Source of the DNA: Actinomycetota bacterium
GTDB lineage: Bacteria; Actinomycetota; Acidimicrobiia; Spongiisociales; UBA5794
NCBI GenBank assembly: GCA_003648875.1
Contig: QMQC01000010.1
Coordinates: 1 to 15,183 of the forward strand
Direction: 5' to 3'
DNA length: 15,183 nucleotides
Shown: positions 1-4,547 of the stretch, piece after piece
Layout: every line of letters starts with the position of its first letter
Position numbering within the stretch: position 1 is the first letter of the stretch
Notes under the pieces: generated by a model
Told to the model about the DNA's origin: nothing
Seen by the model: the letters and a program-made list of their open reading frames with translations, nothing else
Databases searched by the model: none
Made by a program: the position numbers and the translations under genes

Positions 1-1
1 C

Positions 2-130
2 ACGAACCCCCGCAAGAGTTCCAAAGCAGGGACCGGTGAATCCGACATACCGGTGACGTTCGGCGGGTTGACCTTCGCCATCGGTGAGCGCGTCTTCAGC
101 GACGAAGATGGGATTCTTGTTATTCGGTAG
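2..130 (+). CDS. rraA: RraA-family protein, C-terminal end (partial)
   Basis: The first 42 codons of the window, open at the left edge and ending at TAG 128-130, encode the C-terminal end of an RraA/MenG-like protein. Visible family features are NPRKSSKAG followed by GESDIPVTFGGLTF and a final SDEDGILVIR. These match the RraA pattern NPRKS..-GE-DV.V.FGGV.F-..-YADDDGI, in which the loop and last strand close the trimer core. RraA in Escherichia coli binds and inhibits RNase E; many actinobacterial relatives were mis-called demethylmenaquinone methyltransferases, and some members are 4-hydroxy-4-methyl-2-oxoglutarate aldolases. The catalytic region lies outside the window, so the activity cannot be decided. 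It converges with the minus-strand abiEii gene 88 bp downstream. Confidence 0.8.
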   Translation, partial: TNPRKSSKAGTGESDIPVTFGGLTFAIGERVFSDEDGILVIR

Positions 131-162
131 CCGCTGCAACGACCCCCTGAACTCGCAAAGCA

Positions 163-185
163 ATGGGACGGGTTGTGGTTCCCAT
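163..185. terminator. Weak hairpin between convergent rraA and abiEii
   Basis: ATGGGA at 163-168 pairs with TCCCAT at 180-185 around an 11-nt loop. It lies in the short gap between the ends of two convergent genes, where a bidirectional terminator would be expected. There is no T-tract on either side and the stem is only 6 bp, so this is a tentative assignment. Confidence 0.2.
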
Positions 186-218
186 GTTGAGCGATACACA
201 GACAACCAAGACGCCGTG

Positions 219-953
219 TTACCAACCCAGCTCGACCGCAAGCGTGTCACTGACGACGGCGAGAGCGTCGCCTGGGAGGCCGGGATCCGCCACCTGACTG
301 CCAAGTTCTACAACCCACTGCTCATCGGTAGGACTGTTCCGGAATTCATGGAGGAGAATCGACCGACCGAGCAGAACACGCACCAGGGCCATACAGTCGG
401 CTCCCAGAGCACCGGCCTGCGCCAGCTGCCTCAGGTCAAAGAGATCGCGTGCGGCGGCGCGCTCGACGTACGCCGTTAGCTTCATCGCACCAAAGGCGTC
501 GATCGTGGGGACGGGTAGTTCAACAGAGTGCGGCAGGTCCGAGTATTTGAGACGTACCGACATGAGCTGTGAGGGCAGCTGCATCCACTCGTGTCGGCGC
601 AGGATCACTTGTACCTGAACACGCAGATCGTCAACACTCAGGGCATAGGTAACAACACCGCTTCGACTCGAACGCGAGATCACAGCAATGCCGGGGAACT
701 CAAGGCGTACCGCGTTCGTGGCACGATCCACGAGTTTGTCGGCGTCCCCTTCAACCAGGAGCAGGTCCAGATCCTCTGACAGTCTGACATCAGGCAGATG
801 GGTCCGGTTCAGGGTGGTTCCCCCGATGAAGATGACACTTTCTGCCCCGGCCACGCCGTCGATCAGGTGCGACAGCAGATGATCTCTTCTCACTTGTCGT
901 TCCGGCACACCAAGAAGCGCAGCGGCGCCTCGTATCTCCCTGTCGTCAATCAT
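219..953 (-). CDS. abiEii: AbiEii-family nucleotidyltransferase toxin (type IV toxin-antitoxin)
   Basis: A 244-residue protein of the AbiEii/DUF1814 nucleotidyltransferase family, the toxin half of the AbiE abortive-infection (type IV) system. The fold signature is clear: GGTTLNRTHL at residues 44-53, followed by RLSEDLDL at 57-64, which supplies the metal-binding acidic pair D61 and D63. A second conserved block, MKLTAYVERAAARDLFDL (157-174), matches the family K...R..RD..DL motif. AbiEii toxins studied elsewhere transfer nucleotides, for some members onto tRNA acceptor ends; the substrate here is unknown. I chose the ATG at 953-951 because it overlaps the abiEi stop by 8 nt and places the first helix normally. 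An in-frame reading continues up to 1100, but inside abiEi. No Shine-Dalgarno is seen, so translation is probably coupled to abiEi. Key residues are intact, so the gene is likely functional. Confidence 0.9.
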   Translation of the reverse strand: MIDDREIRGAAALLGVPERQVRRDHLLSHLIDGVAGAESVIFIGGTTLNRTHLPDVRLSEDLDLLLVEGDADKLVDRATNAVRLEFPGIAVISRSSRSGVVTYALSVDDLRVQVQVILRRHEWMQLPSQLMSVRLKYSDLPHSVELPVPTIDAFGAMKLTAYVERAAARDLFDLRQLAQAGALGADCMALVRVLLGRSILLHEFRNSPTDEQWVVELGSQVADPGLPGDALAVVSDTLAVELGW

Positions 954-1689
954 CACGGATCCCGAATGAGGATCGATCGGTTGGCTCGACCGGACGAAGG
1001 CCTTGGCTCGCCACTGGATGTCGTGGGCGTTCGAGCGTTGGCGCATCGGGGACCAAGGCATCAGCGAACCAGCGTGCCCGCCGATACGATGGGAGGGCAC
1101 GCTGGTTCGCTGCGAGATCGCGCGCTATCTCCCAGTCGGCTTCCAGCGATAGTGTCCGGAGCACTTCCTCGGCGGTCCCTAGCGTGACGCCCGCTTGTTG
1201 GGGCTGGCGAGCAACGTCGAGCAACGCCTGTTCAACCGTACTCACCCGACCCTGGCCGAGTTCGCTCCGCCAGACCTGGGTTTCGAACTCTGCTGCATTC
1301 CGGTGCAGGAAGTGAACCAGTCCGGCCGTGGTGGTCATGAAGCGTCGCCTCGCTGGTACGGCTACGACCGCGCTACCCAGCGCCCGTGGGACAAGTCCCA
1401 GTACTCGAGCGGCAGAGATACCCACGAGTGCGACCTCGCTCACCTCGTAGTCAGCCACGGCGATACCCAAAGCGACCGCTTCGACTTCGGGAACCCACGA
1501 TTGATCGCCGATCCACGCCGCTTGGGGCACGGCGTAGTAACCGTGTGCCAGGTGGAGGAGCACACCTTGTGAAGCAAGGCGCTGCACCTCTTGTGCGGGA
1601 ATCGCATACAGGTCCTTGAGGTCGCGAGGTCGCACAACGCGATTCGATCTACGTAACAACTGCTCCGGAATAGTGAGTGAACGCGACAT
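946..1689 (-). CDS. abiEi: AbiEi-family antitoxin / transcriptional regulator
   Basis: A 247-residue protein fitting the AbiEi antitoxin family. Residues 1-58 form a small winged-helix region (RDLKDLYAIPAQEVQRLASQ, then LLHLAHGYYAVP, typical of the N-terminal HTH). The middle carries the characteristic alpha/beta region with VALVGISAARVLGLVPRAL (86-104) and TVEQALLDVARQP (151-163). In known AbiE systems this protein represses its own promoter through inverted repeats and counteracts the AbiEii toxin without tightly binding it. It lies directly upstream of abiEii and overlaps it. The start ATG at 1689-1687 has GGAG immediately adjacent, too close for a Shine-Dalgarno, while TATAAT ends 10 nt upstream, so a leaderless transcript is likely. 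The C-terminal third of the gene contains a perfect 18-bp inverted repeat. The last ~35 residues are charged and poorly structured. Confidence 0.88.
   Translation of the reverse strand: MSRSLTIPEQLLRRSNRVVRPRDLKDLYAIPAQEVQRLASQGVLLHLAHGYYAVPQAAWIGDQSWVPEVEAVALGIAVADYEVSEVALVGISAARVLGLVPRALGSAVVAVPARRRFMTTTAGLVHFLHRNAAEFETQVWRSELGQGRVSTVEQALLDVARQPQQAGVTLGTAEEVLRTLSLEADWEIARDLAANQRALPSYRRARWFADALVPDAPTLERPRHPVASQGLRPVEPTDRSSFGIRDD
1062..1112. repeat. 18-bp perfect inverted repeat inside abiEi
   Basis: CAGCGAACCAGCGTGCCC at 1062-1079 is repeated in perfect inverted orientation at 1095-1112, separated by a 15-nt spacer (1080-1094). It is read in frame through codons about 193-210 of abiEi. The abiEi-abiEii transcript would fold it into an 18-bp stem about 110-160 nt upstream of the toxin start. 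No second copy was noticed elsewhere in the window. Confidence 0.95.
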
Positions 1690-1699
1690 CTCCGCGCTG

Positions 1700-1718
1700 A
1701 TTATAGGTTACAGACCTA
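1700..1718 (-). promoter_or_regulatory. abiE promoter -10 element with overlapping inverted repeat
   Basis: On the minus strand a perfect TATAAT lies at 1705-1700, leaving 10 nt before the abiEi ATG. The inverted repeat TAGGT (1704-1708) / ACCTA (1714-1718), with a 5-nt centre, overlaps the upstream edge of the -10. A direct repeat TTCGGCGC at 1721-1728 and 1733-1740 lies just beyond. No good -35 is visible at 16-18 nt. AbiEi proteins autoregulate through repeats in this position, so this is the likely operator. The assignment as operator is inference. Confidence 0.5.
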
Positions 1719-1877
1719 GTTTCGGCGCGCACTTCGGCGCATCGGGGCTTCACGAACTCCCACGGTTGTAGATCGTTGGTTGTTTCGTCGATGCCGCTCC
1801 TGGGTCTCGACGACATCGATCAGGCCATCGACCGCTGCGAAGTCGGCTCCGTTGCGGGTCTAGAGCAAGGTAGGCAC
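1716..1877 (-). pseudogene. VapC-like PIN-domain toxin, C-terminal remnant
   Basis: Reading the minus strand from about 1877 to the TAG at 1718-1716, the frame gives VPTLL, a TAG at 1862-1860, then TRNGADFAAVDGLIDVVE and a basic tail of about 29 residues. TRN..DF...-GL-.VV is the conserved C-terminal end of VapC-type PIN ribonucleases, where the sequence normally reads (L)YTRN; the TAG sits exactly at the Tyr position, consistent with TAC to TAG. The rest of the toxin, including its other acidic catalytic residues, and any vapB antitoxin are missing upstream, so it cannot be functional. It abuts the PP2C-like fragment in another frame and overlaps the abiEi promoter. Confidence 0.45.
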
Positions 1878-2064
1878 GACTACCACCGACATGTGCGACC
1901 TCGATCGGCACATCAGGCGACAGTACGGAAAGAGTCAGCGTAGTCGCCATGGCAATCAGGTCTGATCGTTCCCCAAGGGCTTCAGCTATCCGGGCAATGA
2001 TCAAGTCGTGGGCTGCACCAACGAGTCCTGCACCGTCCGATTCCTCTGTCCCCGGGTGGAGCAT
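1750..2064 (-). pseudogene. PP2C-type protein phosphatase-like fragment
   Basis: An open frame of 104 codons whose residues about 30-69 resemble the middle of a PP2C serine/threonine phosphatase: a helix (HDLIIARIAEALGERSD), then MATTLTLSVLSPD and IEVAHVGGSRAYLAL. In the family this reads G-TTL...-V-HVGDSR.Y-. The key Asp of GDSR is Gly here (GGSR), the N-terminal metal-binding DG-G motif is absent, and after LALDP the frame drifts into low-complexity Arg-rich sequence that belongs to the neighbouring PIN-like remnant in another frame. I read it as a decayed internal fragment. It could be a short expressed ORF, but no Shine-Dalgarno or conserved start supports that. Confidence 0.45.
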
Positions 2065-2075
2065 CGGGTGGCACC

Positions 2076-2102
2076 TACAATGCGACCAACGGACGAGTCC
2101 GT
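2076..2102 (+). promoter_or_regulatory. Putative flavodoxin promoter -10 and 14-bp dyad
   Basis: TACAAT at 2076-2081 is a good -10 hexamer upstream of the flavodoxin gene. No clear -35 is seen at 17 nt. ACGGAC-GA-GTCCGT (2089-2102) is a perfect 6-2-6 dyad positioned over the expected transcription start; it could be an operator or a small 5'-UTR hairpin. Evidence is pattern-based only. Confidence 0.35.
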
Positions 2103-2137
2103 GCGTTGCGCGTGGTCTTTTCGCACCGTGCGCGTCC

Positions 2138-2146
2138 AGAGGAGGG
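2138..2146 (+). promoter_or_regulatory. Ribosome binding site of the flavodoxin gene
   Basis: AGAGGAGGG ends 4 nt before ATG 2151. This strong Shine-Dalgarno decides the start in favour of 2151 rather than the in-frame upstream ATG at 2106, which would add 15 residues not matching the family. Confidence 0.75.
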
Positions 2147-2150
2147 TCTC

Positions 2151-2564
2151 ATGCGTATTGCCATCGTGTACGACAGTCGAACCGGAACAACCAAGGCCGC
2201 AGCCGAGAAGATGGCTGATCTGGTCACAGGCAAAGGCCATGACTGCAGCGTGGTGCCGGTCGAGGGCGCCGACGCGGCGGAGGTGTCGCGCGCCGACGCC
2301 GTCTGCATCGGCAGTTGGACCGAGGGTCTGTTCTTCATCCTCCAGCATGCGACCAGGGCAACGATGGAGTTCATCGGCACGCTCTCGCTCGAGGGCAAGC
2401 ACGCCGTGGTGTTCTGCACGTACAAGACATCGTCCGGCAAGATGCTCCCCAAGATGGCACAGGCCATGGAGGATCGAGGGGCGCGGGTCACAGGTCAATT
2501 CAAGGCGCGTGGCCCGGACATCCCGGGAGGCTTCCCTGCCTGGGTCGATGAACTTGGCAGTTGA
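2151..2564 (+). CDS. Single-domain flavodoxin
   Basis: A 137-residue flavodoxin-fold protein expected to bind FMN noncovalently and act as a cytoplasmic one-electron carrier. It begins MRIAIVYDSRTGTTK, where SRTGTTK (9-15) is the phosphate-binding loop after beta-strand 1. ADAVCIGSWTEGLFF (48-62) is the second FMN loop, with W56 placed to stack on the isoalloxazine ring. GKHAVVFCTYKTSSGKM (82-98) is the third strand and loop. The length is near that of short-chain flavodoxins (about 140). There is no fused partner domain and no flavodoxin reductase nearby, so the redox partner is unknown. A strong Shine-Dalgarno supports the start. It lies 105 bp before xerC with its own promoter-like region, so it is probably a separate transcription unit. 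Its codon use looks like that of the housekeeping genes, unlike the debris upstream. Confidence 0.85.
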   Translation: MRIAIVYDSRTGTTKAAAEKMADLVTGKGHDCSVVPVEGADAAEVSRADAVCIGSWTEGLFFILQHATRATMEFIGTLSLEGKHAVVFCTYKTSSGKMLPKMAQAMEDRGARVTGQFKARGPDIPGGFPAWVDELGS

Positions 2565-2634
2565 GCGTGTCGGCGATAGGCGCAGTCATCGGAACGACCT
2601 CGATCGCAAATCTTGATCTTGCAGCCCTGAATCA

Positions 2635-2669
2635 TTGACGAGCGTATCGACACCGGCAACCATGGTTAC
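2635..2669 (+). promoter_or_regulatory. Putative xerC-whiG promoter giving a leaderless start
   Basis: TTGACG at 2635-2640 is a 5/6 match to a -35. With a 17-nt spacer the -10 position is AACCAT (2658-2663), which keeps the conserved A2 and T6 but not T1. Transcription would then begin at or next to the xerC ATG at 2670. No Shine-Dalgarno precedes that ATG. The -10 is embedded in the 10-bp palindrome AACCATGGTT (2658-2667). Confidence 0.35.
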
Positions 2670-3548
2670 ATGACGGATCAGGCCTTGGCGACTGAAACTG
2701 CGGATTATCTCGGGCGTCTTCGTGTTGAACGAGGCCTTGCCGAGAACACGATTGTTGCGTACAGGGGCGACCTCGCCGGCTTCGTGGAGTTTGCCGCTCG
2801 CTATGGCGTGTCCGAGGTGGATGGTGTCGACCGCAAGCTCATACGGAGATTTGTCGCGAACCTCACGACCCGGGGCTACGCACCGAGGTCGGTCGCACGA
2901 AAGGCATCGGCTGTACGTGCGTTCTTCGGGGACCTTGCAAGACGCGGAATCATCGATCACAACCCCGCTGTAGGCGCGCCACAGCCGAAGCGTCCGCAAT
3001 CCTTGCCCCGCGCGATTCCGGCCGGCGCTCTCGGCAGAGCACTCGATGAACTGGACGGATCCGACCCGATCGATGTCCGCGATCGGGCGATTCTCGAAAC
3101 ACTGTACGGAACCGGACTCCGAGTCTCCGAGCTTGCATCTCTGACGATCAAATCGTTTGACGAAGGATCGTTTGTTCGGGTGCGTGGCAAGGGGAACAAG
3201 GACCGAGCCATACCGATCGGTGGTGAGGCACGCCGAGCAATCGACAGATACCTTGAGGACGCCCGTCCGAGAATCGTGACTGCCGAGTCAGGTAGTTCGC
3301 TCTGGCTCGGGTTGCGAGGCAAGCCACTTGGTCCTCGTGGCGTACGGAGAGTCGTGCGAGCCAGGGTCGGTACGTTCCCTCATGCGCTTCGTCATTCGTA
3401 TGCGACGCATCTGCTGGAAAACGGAGCAGATCTTCGCTCCGTGCAAGATCTACTCGGCCACACCGAGCTCGCGACGACGCAGATATACACTGCCATTACA
3501 CGAAGGCACATGACCGAGACCTACGAAAGAAGCCACCCACGTGCGTGA
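2670..3548 (+). CDS. xerC: Tyrosine recombinase XerC/XerD type
   Basis: A 292-residue tyrosine recombinase of the Xer family, which resolves chromosome dimers at dif by strand exchange during division. Residues 1-100 form the SAM-like core-binding domain (DYLGRLRVERGLAENTIVAY). Residues 115-292 are the catalytic domain with the full active-site set: R151 in GTGLRVSELA, K174 in VRGKGNKDR, H238 and R241 in PHALRHSYATHL, H264 in LLGHTELATT, and nucleophile Y273 in QIYT. Length is normal for Xer proteins (about 300), and there are no signs of a phage integrase. Its position before whiG-rpsB is typical of a chromosomal Xer gene in actinobacteria. XerC versus XerD cannot be separated by eye. The start at 2670 has no Shine-Dalgarno; a leaderless start is plausible. 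The end overlaps the next gene by 8 nt. Confidence 0.92.
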   Translation: MTDQALATETADYLGRLRVERGLAENTIVAYRGDLAGFVEFAARYGVSEVDGVDRKLIRRFVANLTTRGYAPRSVARKASAVRAFFGDLARRGIIDHNPAVGAPQPKRPQSLPRAIPAGALGRALDELDGSDPIDVRDRAILETLYGTGLRVSELASLTIKSFDEGSFVRVRGKGNKDRAIPIGGEARRAIDRYLEDARPRIVTAESGSSLWLGLRGKPLGPRGVRRVVRARVGTFPHALRHSYATHLLENGADLRSVQDLLGHTELATTQIYTAITRRHMTETYERSHPRA

Positions 3549-4314
3549 ACCCGGAGAACAAGACCTCCAGGACCTGTGGACCGGATTCAAGTCCACGGGC
3601 GATGAGCGCGCACGCGAGGGTCTCATCCTCCACTACTCGCCCCTCGTGAAGTTCGTGGCTGGCCGTGTCGGATCCGGCTTGCCAAGGAATGTGGACCAGA
3701 ACGATCTCGTGTCTTTCGGGACGTTTGGTTTGATCGACGCAGTCGACAAATTCGAGCCTGAGCGTGGCTTCAAGTTCGAGACCTATGCCGTCAATCGGAT
3801 CAAGGGCGCGATCCTCGATGAACTCAGGCATCTCGACTGGGTGCCGCGTTCTGTGCGAGCACGTGCGCGCGAGATCCAGCGAACGATGGCCGAACTCAAC
3901 CACAAGCTTCAACGTACTCCGACCGAGGACGAGGTTGCGGAAGCAATGGAACTTCCCCTGGACACCTTGCGCGAACAGCTCGGCGAGATCGCGAACCTCG
4001 GATTCGTGGCGCTCGATGAGCTCTTGAATCCCACCGAGAGGGACTCGGGTGCGATGTCTGAGATGATTGCCGATCCTGGAGCGATCGATCCGCTCGGCAA
4101 CTTCGAGAAGGAAGAGACCCGCTACATGCTCGCGGACTCGATCAACCGGCTGCCAGACCGCGAACGCCTTGTGCTCACGCTGTACTACTACGAAGGACTC
4201 ACCCTTGCCGAGATAGGTGGAGTGTTGAACGTCACCGAATCGCGCGTTTGCCAGATCCACACCAAGGCTGTCATGAGCCTGAGGAATAGGTTCATCGAAC
4301 CTGCCCATCGATAG
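3541..4314 (+). CDS. whiG: FliA/WhiG-family RNA polymerase sigma factor
   Basis: A 257-residue sigma-70 group 3 factor (sigma-28 type). Region 2 spans about residues 27-100, with DLVSFGTFGLIDAVDKFEPERGFKFETYAVNRIKGAILDELR carrying the core-binding and -10 recognition helices. Region 3 follows (VPRSVRARAREIQRTMAEL and the RTPTEDEVAEAMEL stretch). Region 4 occupies 200-250, with the HTH TLAEIGGVLNVTESRVCQIHTKAV. In Streptomyces WhiG starts spore formation; in flagellated bacteria the same family runs flagellar genes. No flagellar or sporulation gene is present here, so its regulon is not known. The GTG at 3541 overlaps the xerC stop by 8 nt, with AAAGAAG (3526-3532) as a weak Shine-Dalgarno; coupling with xerC is likely. 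Next to rpsB this is the same neighbourhood as Streptomyces whiG, which supports orthology. Confidence 0.9.
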   Translation: MREPGEQDLQDLWTGFKSTGDERAREGLILHYSPLVKFVAGRVGSGLPRNVDQNDLVSFGTFGLIDAVDKFEPERGFKFETYAVNRIKGAILDELRHLDWVPRSVRARAREIQRTMAELNHKLQRTPTEDEVAEAMELPLDTLREQLGEIANLGFVALDELLNPTERDSGAMSEMIADPGAIDPLGNFEKEETRYMLADSINRLPDRERLVLTLYYYEGLTLAEIGGVLNVTESRVCQIHTKAVMSLRNRFIEPAHR

Positions 4315-4329
4315 GCAGGCTTCACCTGC
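4300..4329 (+). promoter_or_regulatory. Two mutually exclusive hairpins at the whiG end
   Basis: CCTGCC (4300-4305) can pair with GGCAGG (4314-4319) over an 8-nt loop spanning the whiG stop codon. The same right arm can instead pair as GCAGG (4315-4319) with CCTGC (4325-4329) over a 5-nt loop. No T-run follows either, so this is not a canonical intrinsic terminator. It may slow or attenuate read-through into the rpsB leader. Confidence 0.4.
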
Positions 4330-4374
4330 TGGTTCACCATTTGCAGTTGTCAGTTCCCGATTTCGGTGTTTTGC

Positions 4375-4388
4375 GACAGTGGACTGTC
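4375..4388. repeat. 14-bp dyad in the rpsB leader
   Basis: GACAGT-GG-ACTGTC is a perfect 6-2-6 dyad 160 bp before the rpsB start. It could be an operator or a compact hairpin in a read-through transcript from whiG. No protein can be assigned to it. Confidence 0.5.
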
Positions 4389-4423
4389 AATGCGCACCGA
4401 GCAGTCGCCGGCCCATACGCACA

Positions 4424-4446
4424 TTGCCGCTATACACTCGCGGCAA
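4424..4446 (+). promoter_or_regulatory. Hairpin TTGCCGC/GCGGCAA around a -10-like TATACA
   Basis: TTGCCGC (4424-4430) and GCGGCAA (4440-4446) form a 7-bp perfect inverted repeat whose 9-nt loop begins TATACA (4431-4436), a plausible -10 element for rpsB-tsf. No matching -35 is seen at 17-18 nt. If it is a promoter, transcripts would begin near 4443 and carry a leader of about 105 nt. If transcription comes from upstream, it is a hairpin. Confidence 0.4.
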
Positions 4447-4464
4447 CACACACGTCCATCGCAA

Positions 4465-4503
4465 TCCCCGTGTGGTGCGGCTACGCGAGTAGTCGTTCGG
4501 GGG
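4465..4503 (+). promoter_or_regulatory. Structured rpsB leader element (candidate S2 autoregulatory RNA)
   Basis: Outer stem: 4465-4470 pairs with 4498-4503 (six pairs, one G-U). Then an asymmetric internal loop (six nt at 4471-4476 against U4497). The inner stem 4477-4484 pairs with 4489-4496 (eight pairs, two G-U) and is capped by a GCGA tetraloop (4485-4488), a GNRA loop. It ends 31 nt before the rpsB Shine-Dalgarno. S2 represses the rpsB-tsf leader in E. coli, so an autoregulatory role is an attractive inference. The pairings are read directly; binding is untested. Confidence 0.5.
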
Positions 4504-4534
4504 CTCGAAGGATGGGCGGACGCAAAACCCGAAC

Positions 4535-4540
4535 AAGGAG
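4535..4540 (+). promoter_or_regulatory. Ribosome binding site of rpsB
   Basis: AAGGAG ends 7 nt before GTG 4548. It fixes the S2 start there and rules out the open frame that extends back to 4341, whose extra residues look like leader sequence and do not match S2. Confidence 0.8.
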
Positions 4541-4547
4541 AGACAAC

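Noticed and set aside
84..479. 131-codon + strand frame opposite abiEii
   Set aside because: It is antisense to the well-supported abiEii gene, has no family features and has no ribosome binding site.
954..1100. Longer abiEii start at 1100
   Set aside because: The extra 49 residues lie out of frame within abiEi, cross the inverted repeat and resemble no part of the AbiEii family; the ATG at 953 gives the usual overlap and length.
4341..4547. Open frame extending rpsB upstream by 69 codons
   Set aside because: The residues do not resemble S2, the GTG at 4548 has an ideal Shine-Dalgarno, and the region is rich in RNA-like secondary structure.
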